From the NCBI GenBank assembly GCA_964455285.1, contig CAYVVG010000035.1, forward strand, positions 1 to 38,224: a DNA stretch of 38,224 nt, given 5' to 3'. Source of the DNA: CAIVAT01 sp964455285. Its GTDB lineage: Bacteria; Bacteroidota; Bacteroidia; Bacteroidales; FEN-979. The stretch's first letter is position 1, and the number at the start of each line of letters is the position of its first letter. The notes beneath the pieces were generated by a model, which saw only the letters and a list, made by a program, of their open reading frames with translations, made no database searches and was not told the origin of the DNA. The translations under genes and the position numbers were made by a program. This document shows, one piece after another, positions 15,571-24,530 of this stretch.

Positions 15571-17457
15571 ATGAACACCCTGTCGCGAATTTGCCGGGTG
15601 ATGGCGATGATCGCGTGCCTGGTTCCCCGCATCGAAGCCCAGGTATCGGTCAGTGCATCGCCCAGCACTCCCGATCCATCCTCTGTGCTGGACGTAAAAT
15701 CGACCACGAAGGGATTCCTTTTACCAAGGATGACCCGCGTCCAGCGGGATGCCATCGCCAACCCGGCGATGGCTCTGATGGTCTATTGCACCGACTGCGG
15801 GCCCAACGGTGCGTTAAGTATCTACGCTAACGGGGTCTGGCGGGCTTTTATCCCCTGCTATGTCGATCCCCCGACAGCCGGGATCCACCTGATGACCGAA
15901 GGGCAGATCAAATGGCAATGGAATGCCGCGGGAGGTGCTCTCGGATATAAGTGGAACAGCACGCCGATCCTGAACACCGCGATCGACAGGGCAGACACCC
16001 TGTACCATATTGAGACCGGCATCAGCTGCGGCACCGCCTACACCCGCTATGTATGGTCCTACTCCGATTGCGGCGAGTCGGAATTCCGCACCCTGACCCA
16101 GACCACCCCTGCCGCACTCACCGCGGCTCCCACGGCAGGCACCCACGTCGCCGGACAGACCTCCATCACCTGGAACTGGAACACGGTGGCCGGTGCCGCC
16201 GGCTACAAGTGGAATACATCAAACAATTACGCCACCGCGACCGACATGGGGACGGCCACAAGCAAAACCGAGACGGGACTGGTCTGCGAGGAGAATTACA
16301 CGCGTTACGTGTGGGCGTACAACGGCTGCAGCCATTCCCCCGTGCGGAGCCTGAACCAGACCACCTTGTCGTGCTGCGGCCTGCCCATCACCGACGCCCG
16401 CGACGGCAAGACGTACAATACCGTGCAGATCGGCACCCAGTGCTGGATGGCACAGAACCTGAACGTCGGGACCAAGATCCTCGACACCCTCAACCAGTCC
16501 AACAACGGGGTCATCGAAAAACATTGCTACAGCGGGTTGGAGTCCAATTGCACCACGTATGGCGGACTATACCAGTGGAATGAAGTCATGCGGAACGCGC
16601 TATTCTTTTCGGAGAGTTTCGAGTCGGGATCGGGGACCACGCCGCCAACAGGATGGGCCACCGAAATTGTATCCGGGTCCAACGGGATTACTTTCGTGAC
16701 CTCCGGCACCACTCCGACCATCACGGCTGCCTATGACGGGACGAAATTTGTGGCCTTCAATTCGTTCACCGCACCCGCCGGTTATGCCACGCGGCTCAAA
16801 CGGACGACCGCCTTTTCGACCGTCGGCTATTCCGGCGTGGAGATTGATTTCGCGTGGCATGAAGATCCCGGGTATGCTACCAACGCCGACCGGGTGGAGG
16901 TGCAATGGTCCGTCAACGGCACCACATGGAACACGGCCGGGACCTATAACCGGTACAACGCGGTTCCCGGGTGGAAACCCAAGCGGTTGATGCTTCCTTC
17001 CGGCGCCTGCGGCCAGTCCACCCTGTACATCGGGTTCCTCTTTACCTCCGCCTACGGGAACAACTGCGCACTCGACCTGGGACAGGCGGGCGGACACAAC
17101 ATCAACGGGATCTGTCCCGCCGGGTGGCGCGTGCCGAACGACACCGCCTATGCCATCCTGGCGACCTACCTCGGGGGAGATGCCCAGGCGGGTGGAAAGA
17201 TGAAGGAGACCGGAATGACTCACTGGGCCAGTCCCAACACCGGCGCCACCAACACCAGCGGCTTCACCGCCCTTCCCGGCGGGATGAGGGCCGGCAGCGC
17301 CACCTATTCCAACCTGTCCACGCACGGCAACTTCTGGACCACCGAGGGATCCACCACCACCGCCAAACGCAGGAACCTGCAGCACAATTCCGCCTCCATT
17401 TTCGTTGACCTGATGACCACCGACAACGGCTATTCGCTGCGATGCATCAAGAACTGA
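15571..17457 (+). CDS. Secreted FISUMP-domain protein with an inserted cleaved-adhesin-like domain
   Basis: The 628-residue protein has a signal peptide (cleavage about residue 24) and an N-terminal module with VLDVKSTTKGFLLPRMT (about 38-54), common in Bacteroidota surface proteins. Two fibronectin-III-like modules (about 92-270) share GYKWN and YTRYVW. A FISUMP domain (TIGR02145) then begins at about 275: DGKTYNTVQIGTQCWMAQNL, then YGGLYQWNEVM. It resumes only at about 510 with NGICPAGWRVPNDTAYAIL, then GFTALPGGMRAGS, and ends YSLRCIKN. The intervening 165 residues (starting FSESFESGSGTTPPTGW) look like a choice-of-anchor J / cleaved adhesin beta-sandwich. No sorting domain is visible at the C-terminus. 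It is the first of four co-directional genes. The role of FISUMP domains is unknown; a surface function is inferred. Confidence 0.8.
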   Translation: MNTLSRICRVMAMIACLVPRIEAQVSVSASPSTPDPSSVLDVKSTTKGFLLPRMTRVQRDAIANPAMALMVYCTDCGPNGALSIYANGVWRAFIPCYVDPPTAGIHLMTEGQIKWQWNAAGGALGYKWNSTPILNTAIDRADTLYHIETGISCGTAYTRYVWSYSDCGESEFRTLTQTTPAALTAAPTAGTHVAGQTSITWNWNTVAGAAGYKWNTSNNYATATDMGTATSKTETGLVCEENYTRYVWAYNGCSHSPVRSLNQTTLSCCGLPITDARDGKTYNTVQIGTQCWMAQNLNVGTKILDTLNQSNNGVIEKHCYSGLESNCTTYGGLYQWNEVMRNALFFSESFESGSGTTPPTGWATEIVSGSNGITFVTSGTTPTITAAYDGTKFVAFNSFTAPAGYATRLKRTTAFSTVGYSGVEIDFAWHEDPGYATNADRVEVQWSVNGTTWNTAGTYNRYNAVPGWKPKRLMLPSGACGQSTLYIGFLFTSAYGNNCALDLGQAGGHNINGICPAGWRVPNDTAYAILATYLGGDAQAGGKMKETGMTHWASPNTGATNTSGFTALPGGMRAGSATYSNLSTHGNFWTTEGSTTTAKRRNLQHNSASIFVDLMTTDNGYSLRCIKN

Positions 17458-17512
17458 CGGGGCGGAGCCCGGGCCCGACATAAAAGGCATGACCTGATTT
17501 AATCACTGTTCC

Positions 17513-20155
17513 ATGAAACGCTTATCCACGCTACTTCTGCTCCTCCTGCTTACCGGCAGGATGCTGCACGCCCAGGTGGCGGTGAGCGACAGCGGGTGCA
17601 TGCCGGATCCTTCCGCGGCATTCGAGGTCCATTCATCCACCAGAGGCTTTTTGGGCCCGCGGATTGCCCTGACATCGGTCACTTCCGCCACGCCCGTGGT
17701 CAATCCGGTTTCCGGGTTGATGGTCTATAACACCACGGAAAACGGTGATCTTCACCGGGGTTATTACTTCTGGAATAAAAACATAATTCCAAACCGCTGG
17801 ATCCAGGTCAACCTGCCCACCGGCACTTTCCAGGGAGAGATGCTTTGCTGGAACGGGGTTCAGTGGGTTAAGATTGCCCCGGGCACGCCCGGTGATGTGC
17901 TCACTTTCACCGGAGGGGTCCCTGTGTGGGCTCATGCAGCCCAGGAACCTTCGATCCTGACCGATTCCGTGACTTCGGTCACTTCGTCGAAAGCGCTGGG
18001 CGGAGGCAACGTGAGCGACAACGGCGCCATCGTGACGGAGCGTGGGCTCTGTTTCGGCACATCGCCGAACCCCACCGTCTCCGACGACACCAGCAAAGCC
18101 GGCGCCGGATCCGGAACCTTCGGCAAGGATATGGACGGGCTGGCGCCCAACACGACCTACTACGTCCGCGCCTATGCCACCAATGAGGTCGGGACCGGGT
18201 ACGGCAATGAAAAGTCATTCACCACCCCGAGCGGTGTCAATTCTATCATCACCTCCACCGTCACCGCCATCACCCCGGGAACGGCCGTCAGCGGCGGGAC
18301 CATCACCGACGGCGGGGGAGCTTCCGTGACTGCCCGCGGGGTATGCTGGGATACCGCCGCCGGTCCGACGACAGCGGACGCACATTCGACCGACGGCAGC
18401 GGAACCGGATCCTTTTCCAGTGCATTGACCGGCCTCATCGCCAACACAACCTACCATGTACGGGCGTACGCCACCAGCACCATTGGCACCTATTACGGGA
18501 ACGATGTAAGTTTTACGACCAGTTCCACCGCCGTTCCGGCGACCCTGGTCACGACAGCGCCGACGGGTATCACCGCATCGACCGCGACCGCCGGCGGGAA
18601 TATTCTTTCCGGGGGCGGGGCAGCCGTCATTTTCAGGGGGATCTGCTGGAACACAATGGCTTCCCCCACCCTGGCAAACAGCCACACCACCGACGGCAGC
18701 GGCATCGGTTCGTACTCCTGCAGCCTGACCGGTCTTGCATCGAATACGCTCTATTATTTCCGAGCCTATGTGGTGACCACCCTCGGCACATTTTACGGAA
18801 ATGAACTGACCCTGATTACTTCACTGTCATTGACCACGACCGCTGCCACCTCCATCACGCAAACCACGGCAACCTCAGGGGGAACGATCGTGGCAGGCGG
18901 AGGCCAGGCGGTTACGGCCCGGGGGGTGTGCTGGGATACCGCCGCCAACCCCACCCTTGCCGACCCTCACTCGTCAAACGGCACCGGAACCGGGACCTTT
19001 GTCAGCAACCTGACGGGACTGACCGGAGGCACCCTATATTATGTCCGGGCTTATGGCACAAACAGCAGCGGGACGTTTTATGGCAACCAGCAAACATTCA
19101 CAACTTCCCCTGCTTCAGCGACGGTAGTTACCACCGAGGCCTATAACATTCTTACCACCTCGGCCACCAGCGGAGGCAACGTGATTTCCAGCGGGGGTTA
19201 CCCGGTAACTGCCCGGGGAGTGTGCTGGAGGCCTTCCGGAACACCGACCATTCTCGATGACTCCACCGTCAACGGATCCGGAACCGGTGTATTTTCCAGC
19301 CAGATCACCGGGCTGGATCCCAATCACATATTTATTGTCAGAGCCTATGCGATCAGCGCTGCCGGCACTTCCTATGGTAATACAGTGACATTTAGAACTT
19401 TAGGCGATCTGACATTGCCCTCCGTCACGACCGCTGTTATTTCCAACATCAGCCCTCCCACGGCCACCTGCGGGGGGAATGTCACCTTGCAAGGGGGGAG
19501 TACGGTCCTTTTCAGGGGGGTCTGCTGGAGCACCAGCCCCAACCCGACCCTGGCCGACAGCCATACAGCCGACGGCAGCGGTACGGGCTCGTTTGTCAGC
19601 AGCATCACGGGGCTCGCTTCGGGCACCAACTACTATGTCCGTGCCTATGCGATGAACAGTGCCGGAACGGCTTACGGGAACGAGGTTTCTATCAACAATC
19701 CCTATTATATAGGGGCATCGTTTGGTGGGGGGATCATATTCTATCTGGACGGAACGGGGCATCATGGCCTGATTTCTGCGATATCAAACCAAAGCCCTAC
19801 TGGTGAAAGATGGGGCTGCGAAAACACTTCGATCCCGGGAACATCCACCTCCATTGGCACCGGGCAGGCCAATACCACCCTGATCGTCAACGGGTGCGCA
19901 ACGGCAGGTATCGCGGCGCATATCTGCGACACCCTCACCCTGAACGGGTACACCGACTGGTTCCTGCCATCGAAGGATGAGCTTTACCAGATGTACCAGC
20001 AAAGAACCACGATCGGGGGATTTTATAATGACATTTACTGGAGTTCCACCGAGAATGATGCGGGAACCGCCTGGGGTCATAGTTTTTATACCGGCAGTCA
20101 AAGCGCCGATCACAAGCATGACGGGAACCGTGTCCGTGCGATCCGTTCATTTTAA
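17513..20155 (+). CDS. Secreted repeat protein with six beta-sandwich repeats and a C-terminal Lcl (DUF1566) domain
   Basis: The 880-residue protein has a signal peptide ending LHA-QVAV and an N-terminal module (about 20-145) with AAFEVHSSTRGFLGPRIAL. Six repeats of about 90-100 residues follow (about 145-735). Each is recognisable by VTARGVCWxT, then a GTGxF turn, then LTGLxxNTxYYVRAYAxN, then YGNxxxFTT. They resemble fibronectin-III or Ig-like modules. The C-terminal domain (about 735-880) has GGIIFYLDGTG, GYTDWFLPSKDELYQMY and IYWSSTENDAG, the signature of the Lcl C-terminal domain, which is implicated in glycan binding in Legionella. It is a paralogue of the protein at 21702. It lies 55 bp after the FISUMP gene and 23 bp before the next. 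Base composition drops from about 19330 onward. Confidence 0.8.
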   Translation: MKRLSTLLLLLLLTGRMLHAQVAVSDSGCMPDPSAAFEVHSSTRGFLGPRIALTSVTSATPVVNPVSGLMVYNTTENGDLHRGYYFWNKNIIPNRWIQVNLPTGTFQGEMLCWNGVQWVKIAPGTPGDVLTFTGGVPVWAHAAQEPSILTDSVTSVTSSKALGGGNVSDNGAIVTERGLCFGTSPNPTVSDDTSKAGAGSGTFGKDMDGLAPNTTYYVRAYATNEVGTGYGNEKSFTTPSGVNSIITSTVTAITPGTAVSGGTITDGGGASVTARGVCWDTAAGPTTADAHSTDGSGTGSFSSALTGLIANTTYHVRAYATSTIGTYYGNDVSFTTSSTAVPATLVTTAPTGITASTATAGGNILSGGGAAVIFRGICWNTMASPTLANSHTTDGSGIGSYSCSLTGLASNTLYYFRAYVVTTLGTFYGNELTLITSLSLTTTAATSITQTTATSGGTIVAGGGQAVTARGVCWDTAANPTLADPHSSNGTGTGTFVSNLTGLTGGTLYYVRAYGTNSSGTFYGNQQTFTTSPASATVVTTEAYNILTTSATSGGNVISSGGYPVTARGVCWRPSGTPTILDDSTVNGSGTGVFSSQITGLDPNHIFIVRAYAISAAGTSYGNTVTFRTLGDLTLPSVTTAVISNISPPTATCGGNVTLQGGSTVLFRGVCWSTSPNPTLADSHTADGSGTGSFVSSITGLASGTNYYVRAYAMNSAGTAYGNEVSINNPYYIGASFGGGIIFYLDGTGHHGLISAISNQSPTGERWGCENTSIPGTSTSIGTGQANTTLIVNGCATAGIAAHICDTLTLNGYTDWFLPSKDELYQMYQQRTTIGGFYNDIYWSSTENDAGTAWGHSFYTGSQSADHKHDGNRVRAIRSF

Positions 20156-20178
20156 CCAGGAAACAACGATAACTGCAT

Positions 20179-21654
20179 ATGAAACGTAACCTAATCCGAT
20201 ATCCCTGGCTGGCCGTCCTGATGATGGCGGCGGCGCTGCAGGTGCAGGGCCAGACCGACATCATGGAAGGGGGGCACGTGGTGATCGCCTCGGGGGCGAC
20301 GCTGACTTCGATGGTGACCATCAACATCACTCATGGCGGGTCGCTGGTGAACGACGGCATGCTGTGCATCAAACGGGACCTTCACAACCAGAACACAGCT
20401 CCCCAGGACCTGGGGCCGGGGATCTTCAACTTCTGCGGTGAAGTGGCCCAGACCCTTTCCGGCGAAAACACTATGGGCACCCTCCTCATGGACAACCCCT
20501 TCGGACTCACGCTGGCGGGAAACACCCAGGTGCTGGGGCTGCTCACCCTGGCCAGCGGAAGGGTGGTGCTGGGAATTTACCACCTCACCCTCGGCATGCA
20601 GGCCATGGTCGCGGGCAACCCCTCGGCCGCCTCAATGATCGTGGCCACCTCCATCGGCGAACTGCGCAAATCGTTCGCCGGCCCCGGCACCTTCGTGTTC
20701 CCTGTAGGCGATGATTTTGAAATGATCGATTATTCACCGGTGACCCTCACCTTTGCCGCGGGAACGGGATCTTTCCCCCCGGGCAACTATGCCGGCGTAT
20801 CGCTGGCCAATATGAAGTATAACGATCCGAACATCACCGGGAACTACCTCAACCGGTACTGGAACATCTCCCACAGCGGAATGACCGGGTTCAGCTGTGA
20901 GGCCTGGTTCAGTTACCAGGATGCCGATGTGACGGGCGACGAAGGCCTGCTGGCCTGCACCCGTGTCAGCCCGACGCCCTGGACCACTTTCGGGCCGGCC
21001 AACATCACCGACAACATCCTGGCGGCCACGGGCATCACGTTCTTTTCCACCGCAGGGGGACCGGGATTTTCCTCCTTCACCGGCTTCGGAATGGCGACGA
21101 TCCCCGCCGTCCTGCCGCTGACCAATACAGTCATCGGCCCGGGCAATGCCCAGTGCTTTGCCGCCACCCAGTCGATCACGGCAGGCGGCAACGGGGGAAT
21201 TTTCACGATACTGCCCGGAGGTGCCGCCGACCTGGTCGCCGGGCAGGTCGTCTCCTTCCAGCCCCTGGCAATGATCTCGCAGGGCGGATACATGCATGCA
21301 TGGATCACCACCGACGGCCAGTTTTGCGGCACCGCGTCGAAATCGATTGTGGCGGGCCCCTTAGCGGGAGATGCCCCGCAGCCGGTTTTAGTCCGGCCGG
21401 GAGATCCCTTCTTCCGCATCTATCCCAACCCGGCAGCCGACCGGCTCACCGTGGAGTTCGGCGGCGAAGGCACCGGATCCTCCCTTGACCTGGTGATCTA
21501 CAACCTGAACGGCATAGCCGTTCTGCGGAAGACTTTCCCGGGCGGGTGCCGGGCCCGGGTGTCGCTGGAGGGATGGCCGGAAGGGATCTTCATGGTGTGT
21601 GCCCGTTCGGGGAACCGTTCGGGGCAGGCGAAGATCGTAAAACAGCAGCCGTAA
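20179..21654 (+). CDS. Secreted protein with type IX secretion C-terminal sorting domain
   Basis: The 491-residue protein has a signal peptide (about 1-25, ending VQGQ). Residues about 28-130 show repeated short beta-strands with Gly turns (GGHVVIASGATLTSMVTIN, GGSLVNDGMLCI). The middle has GTFVFPVGDDFEMIDYSPVT, a segment seen in many Bacteroidota secreted proteins. The last 85 residues are a type A sorting domain: FFRIYPNPAADRLTVEF, then LVIYNLNGIAVLRKTF, and finally a segment beginning WPEGIFMVCARSG. Such domains direct export through the type IX system and anchoring to the surface, so the organism should have that system. It lies between the two paralogous repeat genes in the same direction. 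No enzyme motif was recognised. Confidence 0.82.
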   Translation: MKRNLIRYPWLAVLMMAAALQVQGQTDIMEGGHVVIASGATLTSMVTINITHGGSLVNDGMLCIKRDLHNQNTAPQDLGPGIFNFCGEVAQTLSGENTMGTLLMDNPFGLTLAGNTQVLGLLTLASGRVVLGIYHLTLGMQAMVAGNPSAASMIVATSIGELRKSFAGPGTFVFPVGDDFEMIDYSPVTLTFAAGTGSFPPGNYAGVSLANMKYNDPNITGNYLNRYWNISHSGMTGFSCEAWFSYQDADVTGDEGLLACTRVSPTPWTTFGPANITDNILAATGITFFSTAGGPGFSSFTGFGMATIPAVLPLTNTVIGPGNAQCFAATQSITAGGNGGIFTILPGGAADLVAGQVVSFQPLAMISQGGYMHAWITTDGQFCGTASKSIVAGPLAGDAPQPVLVRPGDPFFRIYPNPAADRLTVEFGGEGTGSSLDLVIYNLNGIAVLRKTFPGGCRARVSLEGWPEGIFMVCARSGNRSGQAKIVKQQP

Positions 21655-21701
21655 GGACCATGGGCCCCGGCCCGCATTGTACCACTTAATGACGACGATG
21701 T

Positions 21702-24500
21702 ATGAAGCGCCATTCGATCCTTGTCACCTTCCTTTTTCTTACCGGGAAATTCCTTTTCTCCCAGGTCGCCGTGAGCGACAACGGTTGCCAGCCGAATCCT
21801 TCGGCGGCCTTCGAGGTCAATTCGGCCACAAAGGGTTTTTTGGGGCCCCAGGTGGCGCTGACCGCGATCGGTTCGGCGTCGCCCGTAGCCAACCCTGCCG
21901 TGGGACTGCTGGTCTTCAATACCACCCAAAGCGGTGATCTCCAGAAAGGATATTACTTCTGGAATTCGCAGCGGTGGGTCCCGGTCAACATCCCGCTGGG
22001 CACCAACAACGGCGACATGCTTTGCTGGTATGGGAACCAGTGGGTGAAGATCCCCGCCGGGAATCCCGGCGATGTGCTGACCTTCGGCACCGGCAAGTCG
22101 CCGGGGGTGCCCGAGTGGAACAACATCGCAAGGGAACCGTCGGTGCTGACCGATTCGGCCGTTGCACTGACCCCGTCAACCGCGATGTGCCGGGGCAACG
22201 CCAGCGACAACGGCGCCATCGTGACCGAGCGTGGGTTCTGTTACGACACCGTGCCCGCCCCGACGGTGACAAGCAACAAAACAACGGCAGGCACGGGGGC
22301 GGGATCTTTCACTGCGAACCTGCAGGGGTTGATCCCGAATTCCACCTGCTATGTGCGCGCATACGCCATCAACAGCGTCGGCACCGGATACGGCAACGAG
22401 AAAAGCTTTTCCACCCAGAGCGGCATCATCCTGCTGACGACCACACCGGTCTCCTCCGTCACGGCAGGGACGGCCAACAGCGGGGGAAACATCACCTACG
22501 ACGGAGGAGCCTCCGTCACCACACGGGGGGTGTGCTGGAGCACCTCGCCCGGTCCCACCACGGCAGGTATCCACACCCTGAATGGCAGCGGCCTGGGGAG
22601 TTACGTGAGCAACATCACGGGACTCCTGGCAAACACCACCTACTACGTACGGGCCTATGCCACGAACAGTGTCGGAACCTGCTACGGGGAGCAGGATACG
22701 CTCACCACATCGCCCACGGCGGTGCCGCCTACGGTCGTCACCACCCCGGCTTCGGATGTCACGCAGGTTACGGCTGCTTCCGGAGGAACTATTTCTTCCG
22801 ACGGGGGAGAGCTCGTCACGTTCCGCGGCGTCTGCTGGAACACCACCCCGGCCCCGGTCATTGCCGGCAACCACACCACCGACGGCAGCGGCATCGGGTC
22901 ATTCACCAGCAGCCTGACCGGCCTTTCATCCAATACCCAGTATTACATCCGGGCCTATGCCGTGAATACCGGATCGACTGCTTTCGGTAATGAACTTGCT
23001 TTTATCACGCTGGCATCACTCACCACCAACAGCGTGACCGCTATAACCCAAACGGCCGCCACCTGTGGCGGGAATATCGCGACCGGCGGGGGGCAGGGCA
23101 TCACCGCCCGGGGAGTGTGCTGGGGCACCTCCGCCAATCCGGTCATCGCGGGCAGTCACACCACCGACGGCACCGGCACAGGAGCGTTTACCAGCAGCCT
23201 CACCGGGCTGACCGGGAACACGCTTTATTACGTCCGGGCATACGCTACCGGCAGTTCCGGAACCTCTTACGGCAACCAGCAGACCTTCACCACCTCCCCG
23301 GTACTCGCCACCGTCACGACCACCGCCGCCACCGATATCCTCATGAATTCGGCAACCAGCGGCGGTAATGTCACTTCCGGAGGCGGGGCTAGCGTGACAG
23401 CCCGGGGTGTTTGCTGGAACACCTCTCCCAATCCGACAACGGCCAACTCCAAAACCTCTGACGGGACGGGAACAGGAGTGTTTGTCAGCTCACTGACCGG
23501 GTTAACCGCAAACACCCTTTATTATGTAAGAGCATATGCGACAAATAGTGTAGGGACCTCTTATGGAAATACAGTGACGTTCACAACAATCCTTAATCAA
23601 CTATTACCAACAGTAACTACGACCGATATTTCCGGCAGTGGCACAACCTATGCCACAGGTGGAGGAAATATTACCTCCGACGGTGGTTCAGCTATTGTTT
23701 TCCGGGGTGTTTGCTGGAGTACCAGCCCGGACCCTACCATTGCGAATAGCCACACAACCGATGGCACCGGCACAGGTACATTCATAAGCAATCTCACCGG
23801 TCTCACCCCAAACACTTTATTCTATGTCCGTGCCTATGCAATGAACAGTATTGGAACTGCTTATGGAAATGGGTTGAGTTTTACAACTTTTGCTGATTGC
23901 GGTTCTCTTACTATTAACCATGTTGCAGGCGCGGTAGCACCGGTCAATAAATCGGTTATTTATGGCACGGTGACCGGAATTCCTGGTGAAGCTACAAAAT
24001 GCTGGATTACCAGCAACCTCGGTTCCGACCACCAGGCAACTGCCGTAAGCGATGCCACCGAAGCCTCTGCCGGCTGGTACTGGCAGTTCAATCGCAAACA
24101 GGGGTACAAACATGATGGCACGAACCGTATCCCGAATACGACATGGATCAGCAGTATCAGTGAAAATTCGAACTGGATTTCCGCCAGCGACCCATGCAAC
24201 ATCGAATTAGGCACAACCTGGCGCATACCCACCTATACCGAGTGGTACAATGTCGACAACACGGGCAGCTGGACTACCTGGACCGACCCGTGGAACTCCG
24301 GTTTAAGACTCCATGCTGCCGGATACCTGAATTTGAACACTGGTGCATTGGGATCCCGCAGTTCCGAAGGCAACTACTGGAGCAGCACTCAGTACAATAC
24401 GTCCGATGGCAGGTTTATTATCTTTGGCAATGGGTTGGCTGTCATGACTGAATTTTTTAAGACGTACGGATATCCCCTCCGCTGCGTGCGGGTTCCCTGA
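21702..24500 (+). CDS. Secreted repeat protein with six beta-sandwich repeats and a FISUMP-like C-terminal domain
   Basis: The 932-residue protein is a paralogue of the one at 17513. It has the same leader and N-terminal module (AAFEVNSATKGFLGPQVAL) and six repeats (about 150-730) in the same order, each with a VxxRGVCWxT core and YYVRAYAxNSxGTxYGN end. Individual repeats match their counterparts better than they match each other; for example, repeat 5 of both proteins opens A-T-V-x-T-T. The last 205 residues differ completely. They carry NKSVIYGTVTGIPGEATKCW, WRIPTYTEWYNVDNTGSW, EGNYWSSTQYN and a closing YPLRCVRVP, a FISUMP-like layout. The DNA changes near 23500: 22501-22560 has 43 G/C in 60, 23521-23580 has 23. 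This is the last gene of the run. It converges on the cyclase gene with a 30-bp gap and no terminator. Confidence 0.8.
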   Translation: MKRHSILVTFLFLTGKFLFSQVAVSDNGCQPNPSAAFEVNSATKGFLGPQVALTAIGSASPVANPAVGLLVFNTTQSGDLQKGYYFWNSQRWVPVNIPLGTNNGDMLCWYGNQWVKIPAGNPGDVLTFGTGKSPGVPEWNNIAREPSVLTDSAVALTPSTAMCRGNASDNGAIVTERGFCYDTVPAPTVTSNKTTAGTGAGSFTANLQGLIPNSTCYVRAYAINSVGTGYGNEKSFSTQSGIILLTTTPVSSVTAGTANSGGNITYDGGASVTTRGVCWSTSPGPTTAGIHTLNGSGLGSYVSNITGLLANTTYYVRAYATNSVGTCYGEQDTLTTSPTAVPPTVVTTPASDVTQVTAASGGTISSDGGELVTFRGVCWNTTPAPVIAGNHTTDGSGIGSFTSSLTGLSSNTQYYIRAYAVNTGSTAFGNELAFITLASLTTNSVTAITQTAATCGGNIATGGGQGITARGVCWGTSANPVIAGSHTTDGTGTGAFTSSLTGLTGNTLYYVRAYATGSSGTSYGNQQTFTTSPVLATVTTTAATDILMNSATSGGNVTSGGGASVTARGVCWNTSPNPTTANSKTSDGTGTGVFVSSLTGLTANTLYYVRAYATNSVGTSYGNTVTFTTILNQLLPTVTTTDISGSGTTYATGGGNITSDGGSAIVFRGVCWSTSPDPTIANSHTTDGTGTGTFISNLTGLTPNTLFYVRAYAMNSIGTAYGNGLSFTTFADCGSLTINHVAGAVAPVNKSVIYGTVTGIPGEATKCWITSNLGSDHQATAVSDATEASAGWYWQFNRKQGYKHDGTNRIPNTTWISSISENSNWISASDPCNIELGTTWRIPTYTEWYNVDNTGSWTTWTDPWNSGLRLHAAGYLNLNTGALGSRSSEGNYWSSTQYNTSDGRFIIFGNGLAVMTEFFKTYGYPLRCVRVP

Positions 24501-24530
24501 TGTCTCCGGGCAAGCACGGCTGAATCCGCC

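Noticed and set aside
15640..15800. Tail-fibre-like N-terminal modules as evidence of a prophage
   Set aside because: The LDVKSTTKGFLLPRM type of module is common in Bacteroidota surface proteins and no other phage gene is present.
17900..24000. CRISPR-like array from the regular repeats
   Set aside because: The repeats are about 280-300 bp coding modules within open reading frames, not short identical repeats with unique spacers.
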